Shown here in pieces: positions 11,431 through 21,399 of a stretch of DNA of 23,171 bases. The translations under genes and the position numbers were made by a program. The stretch's first letter is position 1, and every line of letters begins with the position of its first letter. The stretch lies in the NCBI GenBank assembly GCA_000969725.1, contig JXSR01S072890.1. One strand, written 5' to 3'. The DNA is from Ophiothrix spiculata (taxonomy: Eukaryota > Echinodermata > Ophiuroidea > Amphilepidida > Ophiotrichidae). Below the pieces are notes generated by a model, which was not told the DNA's origin, did no database searches, and worked only from the letters and a program-made list of their open reading frames with translations.

Positions 11431-11682
11431 TGTCGCTTGCTTCGTTTCACACTTTTGTAGCTTTGCAGTTTTGTCGCTTAACAGTTTTGCAGCTTCATGT
11501 CACTCTGAATGTTGAATTAATTTCAACTTGAAAAATCATGCCGTGCGACAAAATGTTGCCGATATCGATTATCACAGCGACATGTTACTTTGCCGCTATG
11601 ATAACCGGAAGCGACAAGTTTTTGTAAAAATATACGTCACGCAACGTCAAAGCTACAAAACTACACAAGTATGAAAGCAGCA
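11431..11682. mobile_element. Possible decayed inverted-repeat element
   Basis: The block gcttcgtttcacacttttgt with tagctttg near 11436 is mirrored by caaagctacaaaactacaca near 11648. The interior repeats gcgacaa and gcgacat. No target duplication could be set. The plus-strand frame crossing this region is probably a shadow of the element. Confidence 0.4.
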
Positions 11683-11780
11683 TCACTGTGTACCTCTGTA
11701 CAGGAGCATATGTGACTGTTCACCACAAACTTCTAAAGTAAAGTTGGACATTTTCATTTTGAGCTACGGAGCAAAATACA

Positions 11781-12132
11781 TGTAAGGCCGAGTAAAAAAA
11801 ATAAATATGTTTCTCGTCCCCTCCCACAATGTTTTTTAAGGATTTTGAAAAATAGTTTTTATTTTTTGTTTTTCATGCATAACTTACTTGCACAAAGTGT
11901 TTGAAAAGTTTAAGTCTGTGTAATAGATTTGCTGCAGTTCAATAAGCATTTTAAAGCATATTTTGTTTTGATCAACCCTCCAGTATGTCCAAAACTCAAA
12001 AATAAAAAAGGCCTCCTCCTCTTCCAATAACACATCTGGTATCGATACACTGGATAGAAAATGAAAATGAAAAGTACCTCTTTTTCAAAAACCCGGAAAA
12101 GAAACATGTTGTATTTTTTACTTGCCCTTACA
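11781..12132. mobile_element. 352-bp TIR element, member of a two-copy family
   Basis: The left end TGTAAGGCCGAGTAAAAAAA pairs with the complemented right end TGTAAGGGCAAGTAAAAAAT, and both continue into atgtttct. The left interior (cccctcccacaatgtttttt) resembles the interior of the element at 13303-13692. It is non-coding. Target duplication was not determined. Confidence 0.65.
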
Positions 12133-12189
12133 GTCCACAAAATTCAGATTTTTGCCTATTTGAAATGTTTACGCATTTCTTAAACTTCT

Positions 12190-12246
12190 CGAAAAATGTC
12201 ATTTTTCACTTTAATTTCAAAATATATGAAAAATGACATTTTAAAG
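12190..12246. repeat. Short hairpin, inverted aaaaatgtcattttt arms
   Basis: The strings aaaaatgtcatttttca and tgaaaaatgacatttt are inverted around ~20 bp of AT-rich sequence and can form a stem of about 16 bp. It may be a relic of a small element. Confidence 0.5.
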
Positions 12247-12413
12247 ACGTAGTAGAATTGGAAATATGCATAAAATGAAAACTTTGAAGCAGGATTTTTC
12301 AGTTTTACGTACTCTGACATGTTATACTTTGAAGAACCATAACTTAACATCCGGGTGTCGTTTGAATCTGAAACAAGTATCATTTTTAAAGCTGCAAATA
12401 TACACGTTCTTTC

Positions 12414-12732
12414 TGACAAAAAAATCGAGCGGAAAATCAGGACAGCAAGCGGGAAAAATCGGGAAGGACAAGAAAAATGAGAAAGCAGCTGCAAGACTGC
12501 TAAACAGGAAACAAGGGGAAAAGCATATAATTGTGTCAAAAGATTTGCAAAAATTGCTGAAAACCTTGTTAGTTTTCAAAAATCGACTTTAATTTAATTT
12601 TGGGTGTACAAAAATGGATTTGTTTTTTTGCCTAAATAATTGGGAAGAAATGTGCACACGCCGGGGAAAATCGGGACGAAATGATTGTCTTTGCCCCCCC
12701 CCCCCTGACCAAAAAGTCTGGCTACGCCACTG
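12414..12732 (-). mobile_element. Poly-G repeat family, copy B (one end missing)
   Basis: Read on the minus strand it begins CAGTGGCGTAGCCAGAC, then a G run, then ggcaaagacaatc and tttccccggcg, then the blocks shared with copy A at 9814-10125. The far end stops at the point matching gcgggaa...tgtcag in copy A, so its second terminus is missing. It lies in opposite orientation to copy A, 2.3 kb away. The minus-strand frame at its right edge and the plus-strand frame inside it are shadows. Confidence 0.65.
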
Positions 12733-12918
12733 ACCAGAGGCTGACTTTACTGGTGCTTTGTAGTGTATGGTCACATATGTACTGTTATTGATTCATCAAC
12801 AATGCGCAGTTCATATTCAAATAAAGTTATCAAGCCTGCCACTGTGTTCAAGAAAATGTGTTTATATGTTACGTATATAATACATCTATGCACAATTCAT
12901 GACATTTGGGAACTTTAA

Positions 12919-13215
12919 AGCTGGTTTCAGACTAGCCTGTTGTGCTGTCGCAGGACCATACGACAGGCAAAAATTTAAAGTGCTCGAACTCGACCTTGTC
13001 GCATCAGAAAATGTTTGCAGCAAGCACAACAAGCTGATATATCGATAAACCTGTCGTGATGGTCGCAACGACACAATATTTTGAGTTGGAATAAATTCAA
13101 CTTTTCTTGCGACAGACAATTGCAGCAATATGCAAATGTGTCGTGTTACAGTACGACAACTCAAAATTGCAAATGTTTTGTCGTGTGCCGCAACGACAGC
13201 TAGTCTGAAACCACC
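12919..13215. mobile_element. 297-bp TTAA-flanked MITE (piggyBac or Kolobok type)
   Basis: The ends ctggtttcagactagc and gctagtctgaaaccac are inverted, and TTAA sits immediately outside both (12915-12918 and 13216-13219). TTAA targets are used by piggyBac and Kolobok elements; the ends do not decide between them. The inside repeats tgtcg/cgaca motifs. The minus-strand frame covering it is not a gene. Confidence 0.75.
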
Positions 13216-13302
13216 TTAAGTACGTGCAAGGACAGCATCAGTTGCAAACTCAAACAAAATCTTTAAAAATGCATGAAAACATAAGAAATGTTTTCAACAC
13301 AT

Positions 13303-13692
13303 AAGGCCAAATAAAATAAATTATGTGTTTTACGTCGACACCCGCCCGCCCCAAATTTTCAAGATTTTGAAATATTTTTATCATTTCCCCTTGTTCGTTC
13401 CATAACTTAAATTTTGAAACTGTTATACTGGAAATAGATACTTTAAAGTGTTGGATTATCATTAATAAACATATTCTAAACACTTTGTTCAAGCTAGGGG
13501 TAAGGCAATTTAGAAATAACAAAAAATTAGGAGAGCCTCTCCAATTTTGGAATATGCCAATAAAGCTGTTGTTATATGGATTTCACATGGAAATAAATAA
13601 CAAATTTTGGAAAAATAATAAATAATAAGGACCTCCCACACCAAATTTTTAAAATGTCCGGAGGTAAAACACATAATTTATTTTACTTGGAC
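13303..13692. mobile_element. 390-bp TIR element related to the one at 11781
   Basis: The left end aaggccaaataaaataaatt with atgtgttttac is mirrored by gtaaaacacat with aatttattttacttggac at the right. The subterminal cacccgcccgccccaaattt has a counterpart in cctcccacaccaaattttt. It shares end sequence and layout with the 11781-12132 element. It is non-coding. Confidence 0.7.
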
Positions 13693-13809
13693 TAATAGTG
13701 ATATATACGTTATTACAAAGACTTTGGTTGTTGAAAGGGATTCAAACATGATACAGAGTGGCTCATCACAAATCAACAATTTTACATCTGATCTAATGTG
13801 CCCATATAT

Positions 13810-13855
13810 TTTATCATGCTTGGGCTGCTATAGACACCCTCGTGTGATAAAAATA
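13810..13855. repeat. Decayed copy of a ~47-bp hairpin
   Basis: The sequence tttatcatgcttgggctgct followed by caccctcgtgtgataaaaa is a mutated copy of the near-perfect hairpin at 20753-20799. The outer stem (ttatca/tgataa) is kept while the inner stem has several mismatches. Confidence 0.6.
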
Positions 13856-13943
13856 ACGTACACACATGGATGCATTGAAGCAATACCATAAAGTGTTAAA
13901 AATGAAGCGCCTCCTATCACCCATGACTTGGGTAGATATCAAT

Positions 13944-14083
13944 ACCCTCCAAATGATTTGGCTTAAATATGCTTACTTTTTCGGTTAAGGCAATTTGTTG
14001 AATTAAATTCGGGACCCTCAAAATGATTTGGCTTAAATATTCTTACTTTTTCGGTTAAGGCCATTTATTGAATTAAATTCAGG
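13944..14083. repeat. 70-bp unit duplicated in tandem
   Basis: The block aaatgatttggcttaaatat starts at 13951 and again at 14021, with gcttacttttt/tcttacttttt, cggttaagg and gaattaaattc repeated in order. There are two units with few differences, so it is a fairly recent duplication. Confidence 0.85.
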
Positions 14084-14499
14084 ATCCCAAATTTAATTCC
14101 TTATGTATTAGTATAGGAAAGCATGCATATGCTGTTTATCAATTTTTTGGTGGCAAAACAATTAATTGACAAAATGCACTTGTAAACGCTTTTAGATAGC
14201 GACATTTGATTCATTTTATGCTGTTTTACAATAAAACATTCTTGACCAAAATCTTATAGTATTGCTATATAATTGTTGATTTGGTACTAAGATGAATCAC
14301 TCTGCAAAATATATGTTTGATCCGTAAAAAATGTGTTCTTTCTCTTAGGAAATACTTTTTTGTTCTAAATCAGGCTGACATATCTTTGTTTGTAGTCTTT
14401 ATTTTGTTCAAAAGGCACACTGGATTGTTGAGCTTATTGGCAAAGCAGATTAGCATGATGAGGAATAAGAAAACCACTGATCTATATAGCCCTGATGCC

Positions 14500-14760
14500 G
14501 GGGGAGGGGGGGGGGGGGGGCACTCAAGTGTGACCCCAGTTTTTCAAAAAACCCTAAAGGGTGATTGTTACTGAAGCCAAAATATACCCCTTTTCACCCA
14601 TTCAGACCCTAAATCGGGAATTTACCGTTATCGTTTTAAAACAAGCGTTTGAAAAAGTACCCAATTTCTTGTAAATGAGCTAAACTGGCTGTTTTTGATA
14701 CCCATAAAGGTGTCACCTGATACGCCCTTTTGTCCTCAAAAACAACCCTAATTCACCTTT
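14500..14760 (+). repeat. Poly-G/cactcaag dispersed repeat, copy 1
   Basis: A G run (about 14500-14520) is followed by cactcaagtgtgaccccagt, ccctaaagggtg, ccaaaatatac and cattcagaccctaaatc. The same order of blocks occurs at 19672-19900, and a fragment lies inside the satellite at about 17880. No matching far terminus was found, so borders are approximate. Confidence 0.65.
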
Positions 14761-15909
14761 TTCTTGGTCATGCTATGCCTGCAGCATTATACTCGATGGG
14801 ATTACTTTTTTCAAAATGATTTGCTGCTTATACTCTTAGACAGAAAAAAAAATATGAATAATCATGAGTAATACAAAATAATTCTAGCACCTTCCAAAAA
14901 TACATCTTACATAATAAACAAAATCAAATTTCACACTGTTTTATGTTTTTGATTGTTTCCATGATATTAACATGATTGCAAACTACCCATGTTAGTTATT
15001 TTTCAAAAACTGTAAAATTCATTTTGTAACGATATGCTCCAAAATGAATAAAACATGTCCATGTTGATTGTAGTGGTGTTCAAGCATTACAAAATTGAGA
15101 GCAGCAAATCAAATTTGCTACAAAAAATAGTACTGTAAATTAAACAAATAATATGCAAAAATATTCGTACGACTGAAGTCTCCTTCCCACCATTTACCAA
15201 AAGGCTAACATTAAACCATGAAGCAAAGGGCTGACAATTCACCCATATAACCAAAGGAGTGACATCCCAATCATATTGCAAAAGCGAAATGACTTTCAAT
15301 CACAACATGACACTCTTATATTTCTACTATTGAAGGGATCATAGCCAGTCAATATTTGTTTTATATAATGTTACTATATCTCATAAATATTTATTAGGAA
15401 ACCAGGAAATACAATTGGTCAGTTGTATTCGTATAATATCACCTAGATTTTGTCCACGGAGTACAATAGTACAAAGTATTGCATGGCTAAAATCACTCTA
15501 ATCATGGAATTAAAAGTGTAATAAAGAATCAAAGCTGCAATGATCAGTGCATATAATATGGTTGTCTTGTCGGACCACAATAGAGGGTTTGTATGACGCG
15601 ATACGCACCATACACGCAGACCGTTCTCGCCGCCATTTTGGTGGGGACGTAGTAGTTTGTGATGTAAGCAAGACATCAAAATCGGCTGTAACTTGTGATT
15701 GACTTAAAATCATGACTTGAAAATTAAACTAAATAAATGTACTGTATATTCTTTTCATCATTAGTTGTGATCTGGTATCGTGATACTGCTAAAAGATTAT
15801 AATATGACGGGACTTTTTGTTTGCCAACCTATGAAAATGGTGTTATGAGAACGACGATGTCACATGCAAACCCCCTATCAATGACATTTGTTACTTATCT
15901 TTATTGCTA
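14761..15909. other. No gene confirmed; one YY1-type site
   Basis: This is mostly AT-rich. The one less AT-rich stretch (15590-15715) contains, on the minus strand, CAAAATGGCGGCG. No repeat family was recognised here. Confidence 0.45.
15629..15640 (-). promoter_or_regulatory. YY1-like motif overlapping an ATG
   Basis: The minus strand reads CAAAATGGCGGC, which matches the YY1 consensus AANATGGCGGC and also places an ATG in good initiation context. The frame from this ATG runs 27 codons to a stop and contains a possible donor (TATG/gtgcgt). YY1 sites of this form are often just downstream of animal transcription starts. With no second exon found, this is only a candidate. Confidence 0.25.
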
Positions 15910-16346
15910 TATGAGGGGTGCTCAGGCAAAATGAGAGGAAAGTCGCAATTTCAAAATTGAGTTTATGACATATTTTAGATTTCTATAATCTCAGCTTTTG
16001 AATGATATATAATATGTCACAATTTCTTTCTACATTCTTTATTTAGAAATCGAAATCCAAAGCAGTCCACTGAATATATTGCAATACAAATGAGCTGTAA
16101 ATCAATTTCAAAAATACTGATTACTACAGTGTATAATAGCAACATGCAATCAATTAAACGTGAATAATTGCACTTCCCAGCAAAGTTGACCTTCAAAACT
16201 TTATGTATAGGTAAACACTTATGCATGAAGGCATTTTATGTCAATAAAAGAAATTTGACTTTTTCACACTATTTTTACTTTAGATGCCACTTATTCAAAA
16301 TGTAGATTTTTGACTTTCCTCTCATTTTGCCAGAGCAGCCCACATA
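15910..16346. mobile_element. 437-bp TIR element flanked by TA
   Basis: The left end TATGAGGGGTGCTCAGGCAA and the complemented right end TATGTGGGCTGCTCTGGCAA continue identically into aatgagaggaaagtc, about 35 bp in all. TA flanks both sides, suggesting a Tc1/mariner-type MITE. The minus-strand frame inside is a shadow. Confidence 0.75.
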
Positions 16347-16527
16347 TATTATGGATGATAACATTTCCTTTTGATATAATAAATGGCAAATGAAACAACC
16401 CCTTGAACTGCCTGCTACACATGATGTGTCACACATAACATGTTCAAAACTGAATCCTCAATAAATAAGTCTCTCGATGTTTGTTAAACTAAGAAAGTGA
16501 AATGCAAAACTGCAGCAACAGAAATAA

Positions 16528-17123
16528 ACTCCGCGCCATAAGTTCTTACCCATGATTTCTACATGCCTGTAGATGAATTAAATTAATGTTTTCGTATGAT
16601 ATTTGGTACATCTACAGAGTCTCATCGATTTGAAGTAGGAATATATATCAAATTCACCAACCAGTGATACTGATTTGCAAACAACGGATGATTTTGAAAA
16701 ATATCTCTGAACTCAATTCTTGCAAATTCTTGAACCACACACTGAGGGTAAAACCACAAACACCATGACTGCACACCGTGAGAAGCTGGGATCAATAACA
16801 CTAGGATTTGCTACACAGCGTGGCCCACAATATCATTATTGACCCATTGGATACCATATTAACAGTAACCACTAGCCTTGTACTCATTTGGTTCTGATAA
16901 AGGTTCTCTACGTGTAATTGATCAATTTACAACAATTGAATTCAGAGGTAAATTTTTAAGATCATCCGTCCTTTGCAAATCGGTATCGCATGTTAAAGAT
17001 CTTAACATTCTGACTACAAATTGATGAGACTTGGTTGGTGTGCCAAAAATTATCAGAAAAAAAGTTAATTTAATTCATCTGCAGGCGTGTCACAATCATA
17101 GGTAGGAACTTATAGCATGGAGT
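16528..17123. mobile_element. ~596-bp foldback element with ~230-bp imperfect arms
   Basis: The left arm actccgcgccataagttc... is mirrored by the right arm, whose complement starts actccatgctataagttc. Further paired blocks are gcctgtagatgaattaaatt with gcctgcagatgaattaaatt, and acggatgattttgaaaaat with acggatgatcttaaaaatt. A ~130-bp unpaired loop lies between. The arms have diverged, so the element is old. It is non-coding. Confidence 0.75.
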
Positions 17124-17589
17124 GTACATATAGCGTAAAAAGATCAGTGAGCAATACAAGATTAACATTGCTGTAATTTTTAGCATGCAAACCATGTGAT
17201 TACACCATTGATTGGGGAACATGCTGAGTATCCACATTTAAGTATTGTACGAGCAGTATGACATCAAATTGAATCCAATAGAGTTTGTATAATTCTGAGT
17301 AGAAAAGTTAACATCGTTTTGGTCATATATATCAAAATAATTATGTCTTTTATATTTTCCACCAAAATGATTTGAATAACAAAGCGATGTACAAGGAAGT
17401 CATTAAAATGACTGCAATAACTATAATTGTGCCTGGCAAATATTTCCAGAACAAAATTGACTATGTGCTGAACATTTGTATATGGGCGATGAGGCACTTG
17501 CTAAATCATTTCTGAATTTTAGGGCCATTCCATTGATATGCATCTTCTGGGCATGTATCCTGTATTGGAATTCCCGCCTATTTGATCAG
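17124..17589. other. No gene or repeat recognised
   Basis: This AT-rich sequence lies between the foldback element and the satellite array. The minus-strand frame here is lengthy by chance and shows no motif. Confidence 0.45.
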
Positions 17590-18485
17590 GTGCACCACAA
17601 GGCAAGACATATCTAAACAGCATATCACAATTGTAAAGGTGTAGTACATGACGAATATGTTTCAAGTTTAGTACAAATTCTGACCAGTGAAGAGCGTTGG
17701 CCTACATTGTTGTACAGATGTAGAACATGCCCAGCATGTTTAAATGATTAAGGCAAATTCTGGCCAGTGAACACATCTAAACAGCGTATTATTATTGCGG
17801 CGACGTGGTACGCACCAAATGTGTTTCAAGGTACATGTACCAAATGTGGTAGGAAACATCCTCTGGAATTCAAAATCAGCCCGGGGGCCACTCAAGTATA
17901 ATGTTGGAGGCATTGGCAAATAAATTTCGAATTTGGTGTGGTAGGAAACATCTTCTGGAATTTAAAATCAGCTAAAATATCACATAACTGCAGCACTGTC
18001 TCCACATCTGTGTTTGAATCGCCATTTGCTGTTACTTCTGTATAGAATATGCAAACGTGTTTCCAAGATCAAGGCAAATTCTGGCCAGTGAACACATCTA
18101 AATAGCGTAGTATGATTGTGTCGACATGGTACGCACCAAATGTGTTTCAAACCTTTGTGGTAGGAAACATCCTCTGGAATTCAAAATCAGCTAAAATATC
18201 ACATAACTGCAGCACTGTCTCCATATCTGTGTTTGAATCGCCATTTGCTGTTAATTCTGTATAGAATATGCAAACATGTTTCCAAGATAAAGGCAAATTC
18301 TGGCCAGTGAACACATCTAAACAGCGTATCATTGTTGCGGCGACTTGGTACGCACCAAATGCGTTTCAAACTTGGTGTGGTATGAAACATCCTCTGGAAT
18401 TCAAAATCAGCTAAAATATCAACTAACAACAGCACTGTCTCCACATCTGCGTTTGAATCGCCATTTGCCGTAACTTCTGTATAGA
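17590..18485. repeat. 219/220-bp tandem repeat (satellite), about three good units plus decayed ones
   Basis: The block gctaaaatatca occurs at 17971, 18190 and 18410, so the period is 219-220 bp. The block ggcaaattctggccagtgaa recurs at about 17752, 18071 and 18291. An older copy is visible at about 17600-17680 (atctaaacagcatatcac and tatgtttcaagttt). The first good unit carries an extra ~100 bp containing ccgggggccactcaag, a piece of the poly-G dispersed repeat also at 14500 and 19672, flanked by repeated unit sequence. On the minus strand each unit holds a similar open stretch around TANGDSNTD and DILADFEFQRMF, but frames change between units and stops bound them. I regard the array as non-coding unless shown otherwise. 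Confidence 0.8.
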
Positions 18486-18542
18486 ATATTGATTCATTCC
18501 TAACAGAATGTCATTAAGGTTCAGTCCTCTTGACATTTTCTT

Positions 18543-18893
18543 GTCAAATATCATCAAACTATGACATTTAAGACTCCATCAGCATTACAATGTCTCTTTT
18601 GGGACAAAATAACTGCCCAAATAGTTGTAAAGAAATCCAAATGTAGAATCATTATAAAATGTCATCAAATCATGACATTTTAGAACCAATCAGGATCTCT
18701 GGTTCTGTAGCGACAAAATAATTGCCCAGATAGTTGTAAAGAAATCCAAATGTAGAATCATTATAAAATATCATCAAATCATGACATTTTAGAACCCATC
18801 AGGATCTCAATATTCTGGTTCTGTAGCAATAAAATAATTGCCCAGATAGTTGTAGAGAAATCAGTATGTCAAAACATACAATTTCATCATATT
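18543..18893 (-). repeat. Three decayed tandem copies of the kinase C-terminal-tail coding segment
   Basis: The (t/c)ccagatagttgta block of the terminal exon (18955) recurs at 18842, 18726 and 18617, giving periods of 113, 116 and 109 bp. Each unit matches the minus-strand stretch from ACATTTGAATTTCTC (TFEFL) through the tail to the stop, plus a short spacer. The nearest copy reads LYNYLGNYFIATEPEY, then TGA where the exon has the Arg codon CGT, then DPDGF and a stop. The next reads [15 protein letters not shown] and then loses the Tyr through a small deletion. The third keeps FLYNYLGSYFV and then diverges. They lie downstream of the true stop, so they would fall in the 3' UTR or beyond. No splice acceptor in front of any copy is evident. 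Confidence 0.85.
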
Positions 18894-18901
18894 GTGACAT
18901 T

Positions 18902-19110
18902 CTAAAACCCATCTGGATCACGATATTCTGGTTCTGTAGCGACAAAATAATCGTCCAGATAGTTGTAGAGAAATTCAAATGTTGGTCTGTCATGAGGATC
19001 GTCTTTCCACGTTGACGACATGATTCTAAACAATGAATCTGGACAGTGCACTGGTTTGGACATACGATAACCTCGCTGGACTTGCTCTAACACTTCTTGA
19101 TTAGACATGC
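18902..19110 (-). CDS. Src-family tyrosine kinase, terminal coding exon (C-lobe end and regulatory tail)
   Basis: This exon encodes the end of the kinase C-lobe and the C-terminal tail of a cytoplasmic Src-family tyrosine kinase. It opens after an acceptor reading ctattgcag, completes the split Gly codon of PYPG (phase 1), and runs [16 protein letters not shown], then CPDSLFRIM, then DRPTFEFL with the conserved C-lobe Arg. It closes [18 protein letters not shown] and TAG at 18902-18904. The Tyr in EPEY aligns with the Csk-phosphorylated inhibitory Tyr (Y527/Y530 of Src), and the ending resembles Src/Fyn EPQYQPGENL. The 209 nt length matches the vertebrate Src last coding exon as I recall it. 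One oddity is TWKDDP where the family usually has CW. The exon is intact. Its final ~95 bp are repeated in decayed form just downstream. Family assignment is firm; ortholog identity is not. Confidence 0.93.
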
Positions 19111-19621
<511 letters not shown>

Positions 19622-19671
19622 CTACAATGAAACAAATCAGACAAATATCAGTCCGATCAGCCCAATAATCC

Positions 19672-19900
19672 GGTGAGGGGGGGGGGGGGCACTCAAGTAT
19701 AATGTTGCAGGCATAGCGTGACCACAGTTTTTCAAAACATCCCCTAAAGGGTGGAGGGTTTTGAAACCAAAATATACAATTTTTCCCCTATTCACACCCT
19801 ACATCAAGATTTTATCGATACTGTTGTAAATTTTGGGTCAAATCAGAAATTTTTAGACAAGATCATTCAACAGTCAAGGCATTTTCACTTCATTTCTCCT
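19672..19900 (+). repeat. Poly-G/cactcaag dispersed repeat, copy 2
   Basis: A G run (about 19677-19689) is followed by cactcaagtataatgttgca, ccacagtttttcaaaac, cctaaagggtgg, ccaaaatatac and attcacaccctacatc, in the same order as the copy at 14500. It lies in the kinase intron between 19622 and 22183, on the strand opposite to the gene. Confidence 0.65.
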
Positions 19901-20201
19901 TCTGAGGCCCCTGATATCCTCATGATGTAAACGATACATATTCTGTCTTTAAATGGCTTTATGGCTTATATTGGACTTAGGGAATGACCAGTCAGATTTA
20001 GGGAATGACCATTCCCAGGGTTTAGGCATATGTTGTTGGCAAGGCCTCGGATACAGGGTGCTTCATGCTTTTGGCTATTTTAGACTAATTGTGATAATCT
20101 ACACCATTCTTTGTAGGGTCATGGCTATATGCAACCACATTATGTCACCATGGTTTATTGAAAGTTCAACAACTCACTGTATCTCTTATTACAGGAGCAT
20201 A

Positions 20202-20732
20202 CCGTTGTTGATTCGTGATGAATCCACAGTTGATATTAAAATTAACGTGTCACGCACGGCACAGCGTTTACAAAAGTGAGAAAGGTGTTTAGCTATAGTA
20301 TTTTTAACAATTAAATATCTCCATTCGCGGGGTTTTTGGAGAGCGACGCTTGTTGCTATTGTGGTTTGCGAGAAAGTCGCACGTATTTACAGCGTGTGAT
20401 TGGCCTAATTCCAGTGCTTGTGAAGCGCCGACGATCGTGCGCGTTGCGCTTGAGTTAAACGATGCAGTACGCAGGGAAATTTAATAGATGAAAACACTAT
20501 AAATCAAGGTTTTATTTCCCGTCAACAGCACGACTCATAGAACTGTTCTGCTTGAAAGCTGCAATGATGCGTATCATTCCTGGACAGTTGATGCTCAGTT
20601 AAACAATGGTTTAGCTAAACATCTTTCTGCAATACGGGCCTTAGAATTTAATTCATACGTTTTCAGGAAGATTTTTGAAAGGTATTCAAATACATCACAG
20701 AGTTAATTTGTTCGTCGTGAATCAACAACTCT
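20202..20732. mobile_element. Possible inverted-repeat element with a CpG-richer core
   Basis: The strings gttgttgattcgtgatgaa (20204) and ttcgtcgtgaatcaacaac (20710) are inverted. The interior at 20320-20470 is richer in CpG (gagcgacgc, gaagcgccgacgatcgtgcg) and has a CCAAT-type gattgg at about 20399. It could be an element or a small regulatory block inside the kinase intron. Neither is established. Confidence 0.3.
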
Positions 20733-20752
20733 GCATCCCATGTGTCGGCGTA

Positions 20753-20799
20753 TTTTTATCACGCTTGGGTGGCTAAAGCCACCCCCGTGCGATAAAAAT
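20753..20799. repeat. Near-perfect ~47-bp hairpin
   Basis: The sequence tttttatcacgcttgggtgg, then ctaaag, then the mirrored ccacccccgtgcgataaaaa, forms a long stem with one or two mismatches and a tiny loop. A decayed copy lies at 13810-13855, so this is a repeated hairpin and not a unique site. Confidence 0.75.
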
Positions 20800-21022
20800 G
20801 TTTGGATACTGGAATATCAAACTTTAGATGTGCAGATTTTTTGTCTACTCTGCATCTCTTCTGAAAACTTCGGACATATAGAGAGGATATACCCACTGCC
20901 TATTCTGCCAAGCATCTTTACAGATTGGGCTCAAAATGGGGATATTTTGGTCAGTTCTGCCAAAATCAACCTTTTCAGGATAGGTTTTCGGAATGCTGAA
21001 GAAAAATATACAAAAGTTCATT

Positions 21023-21394
21023 TGTGGCCGTCCAATCCATAGGATCCGTAAATGCAGCAAACTTCATTTTGCACTACAGCCGAAATTGATTTTTGGACAG
21101 ATTCACAATCAGCAAATTCATTTCAAAAATATAATCGGAAATATAAAATAGATATATTTATTTTCAGGACAATCAACAGAAAATATAGGACTTCCTGATC
21201 TTGTGAACGTGTTTATCTCGATTATATATTTTACTAACTGACAACTTTTGACGGACCATAACTTGACTTCTGGAAATCGTGTGAAGTTCATTAAGGTGTC
21301 ATTTTAATCCTTATAGTATGGTCTTTGCAAATATTCAAAAAATTGAAAATGACAAGAGTCTGCATTTACGGCTGGTTTTGGATGGACAGTCACA
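21023..21394. mobile_element. ~372-bp TIR element
   Basis: The left end TGTGGCCGTCCAATCC and the complemented right end TGTGACTGTCCATCC are similar, and both lead into cgtaaatgcag within ~35 bp. The interior is AT-rich and non-coding. No clear target duplication was found. Confidence 0.55.
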
Positions 21395-21399
21395 TTATT

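Noticed and set aside
11111..11515. Plus-strand open frame of 134 codons with a hydrophobic stretch
   Set aside because: Its end lies in an inverted-repeat region and its composition follows the T-rich strand. It has no motif or supporting splice sites.
18147..18444. Minus-strand frames in the 220-bp satellite as a gene
   Set aside because: Frames shift between units and are bounded by stops, and the period is not always a multiple of three. Kept only as a finding.
17590..18485. CRISPR array
   Set aside because: The units are long, continuous tandem copies without unique spacers, in an animal genome.
18799..18993. Separate minus-strand protein overlapping the kinase terminal exon
   Set aside because: It is an out-of-frame reading across the tail array and the real exon.
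20740..21060. Overlapping open frames on both strands near 20.9 kb as an exon
   Set aside because: No family motif or convincing splice sites were seen. They overlap the hairpin repeat and the TIR element.
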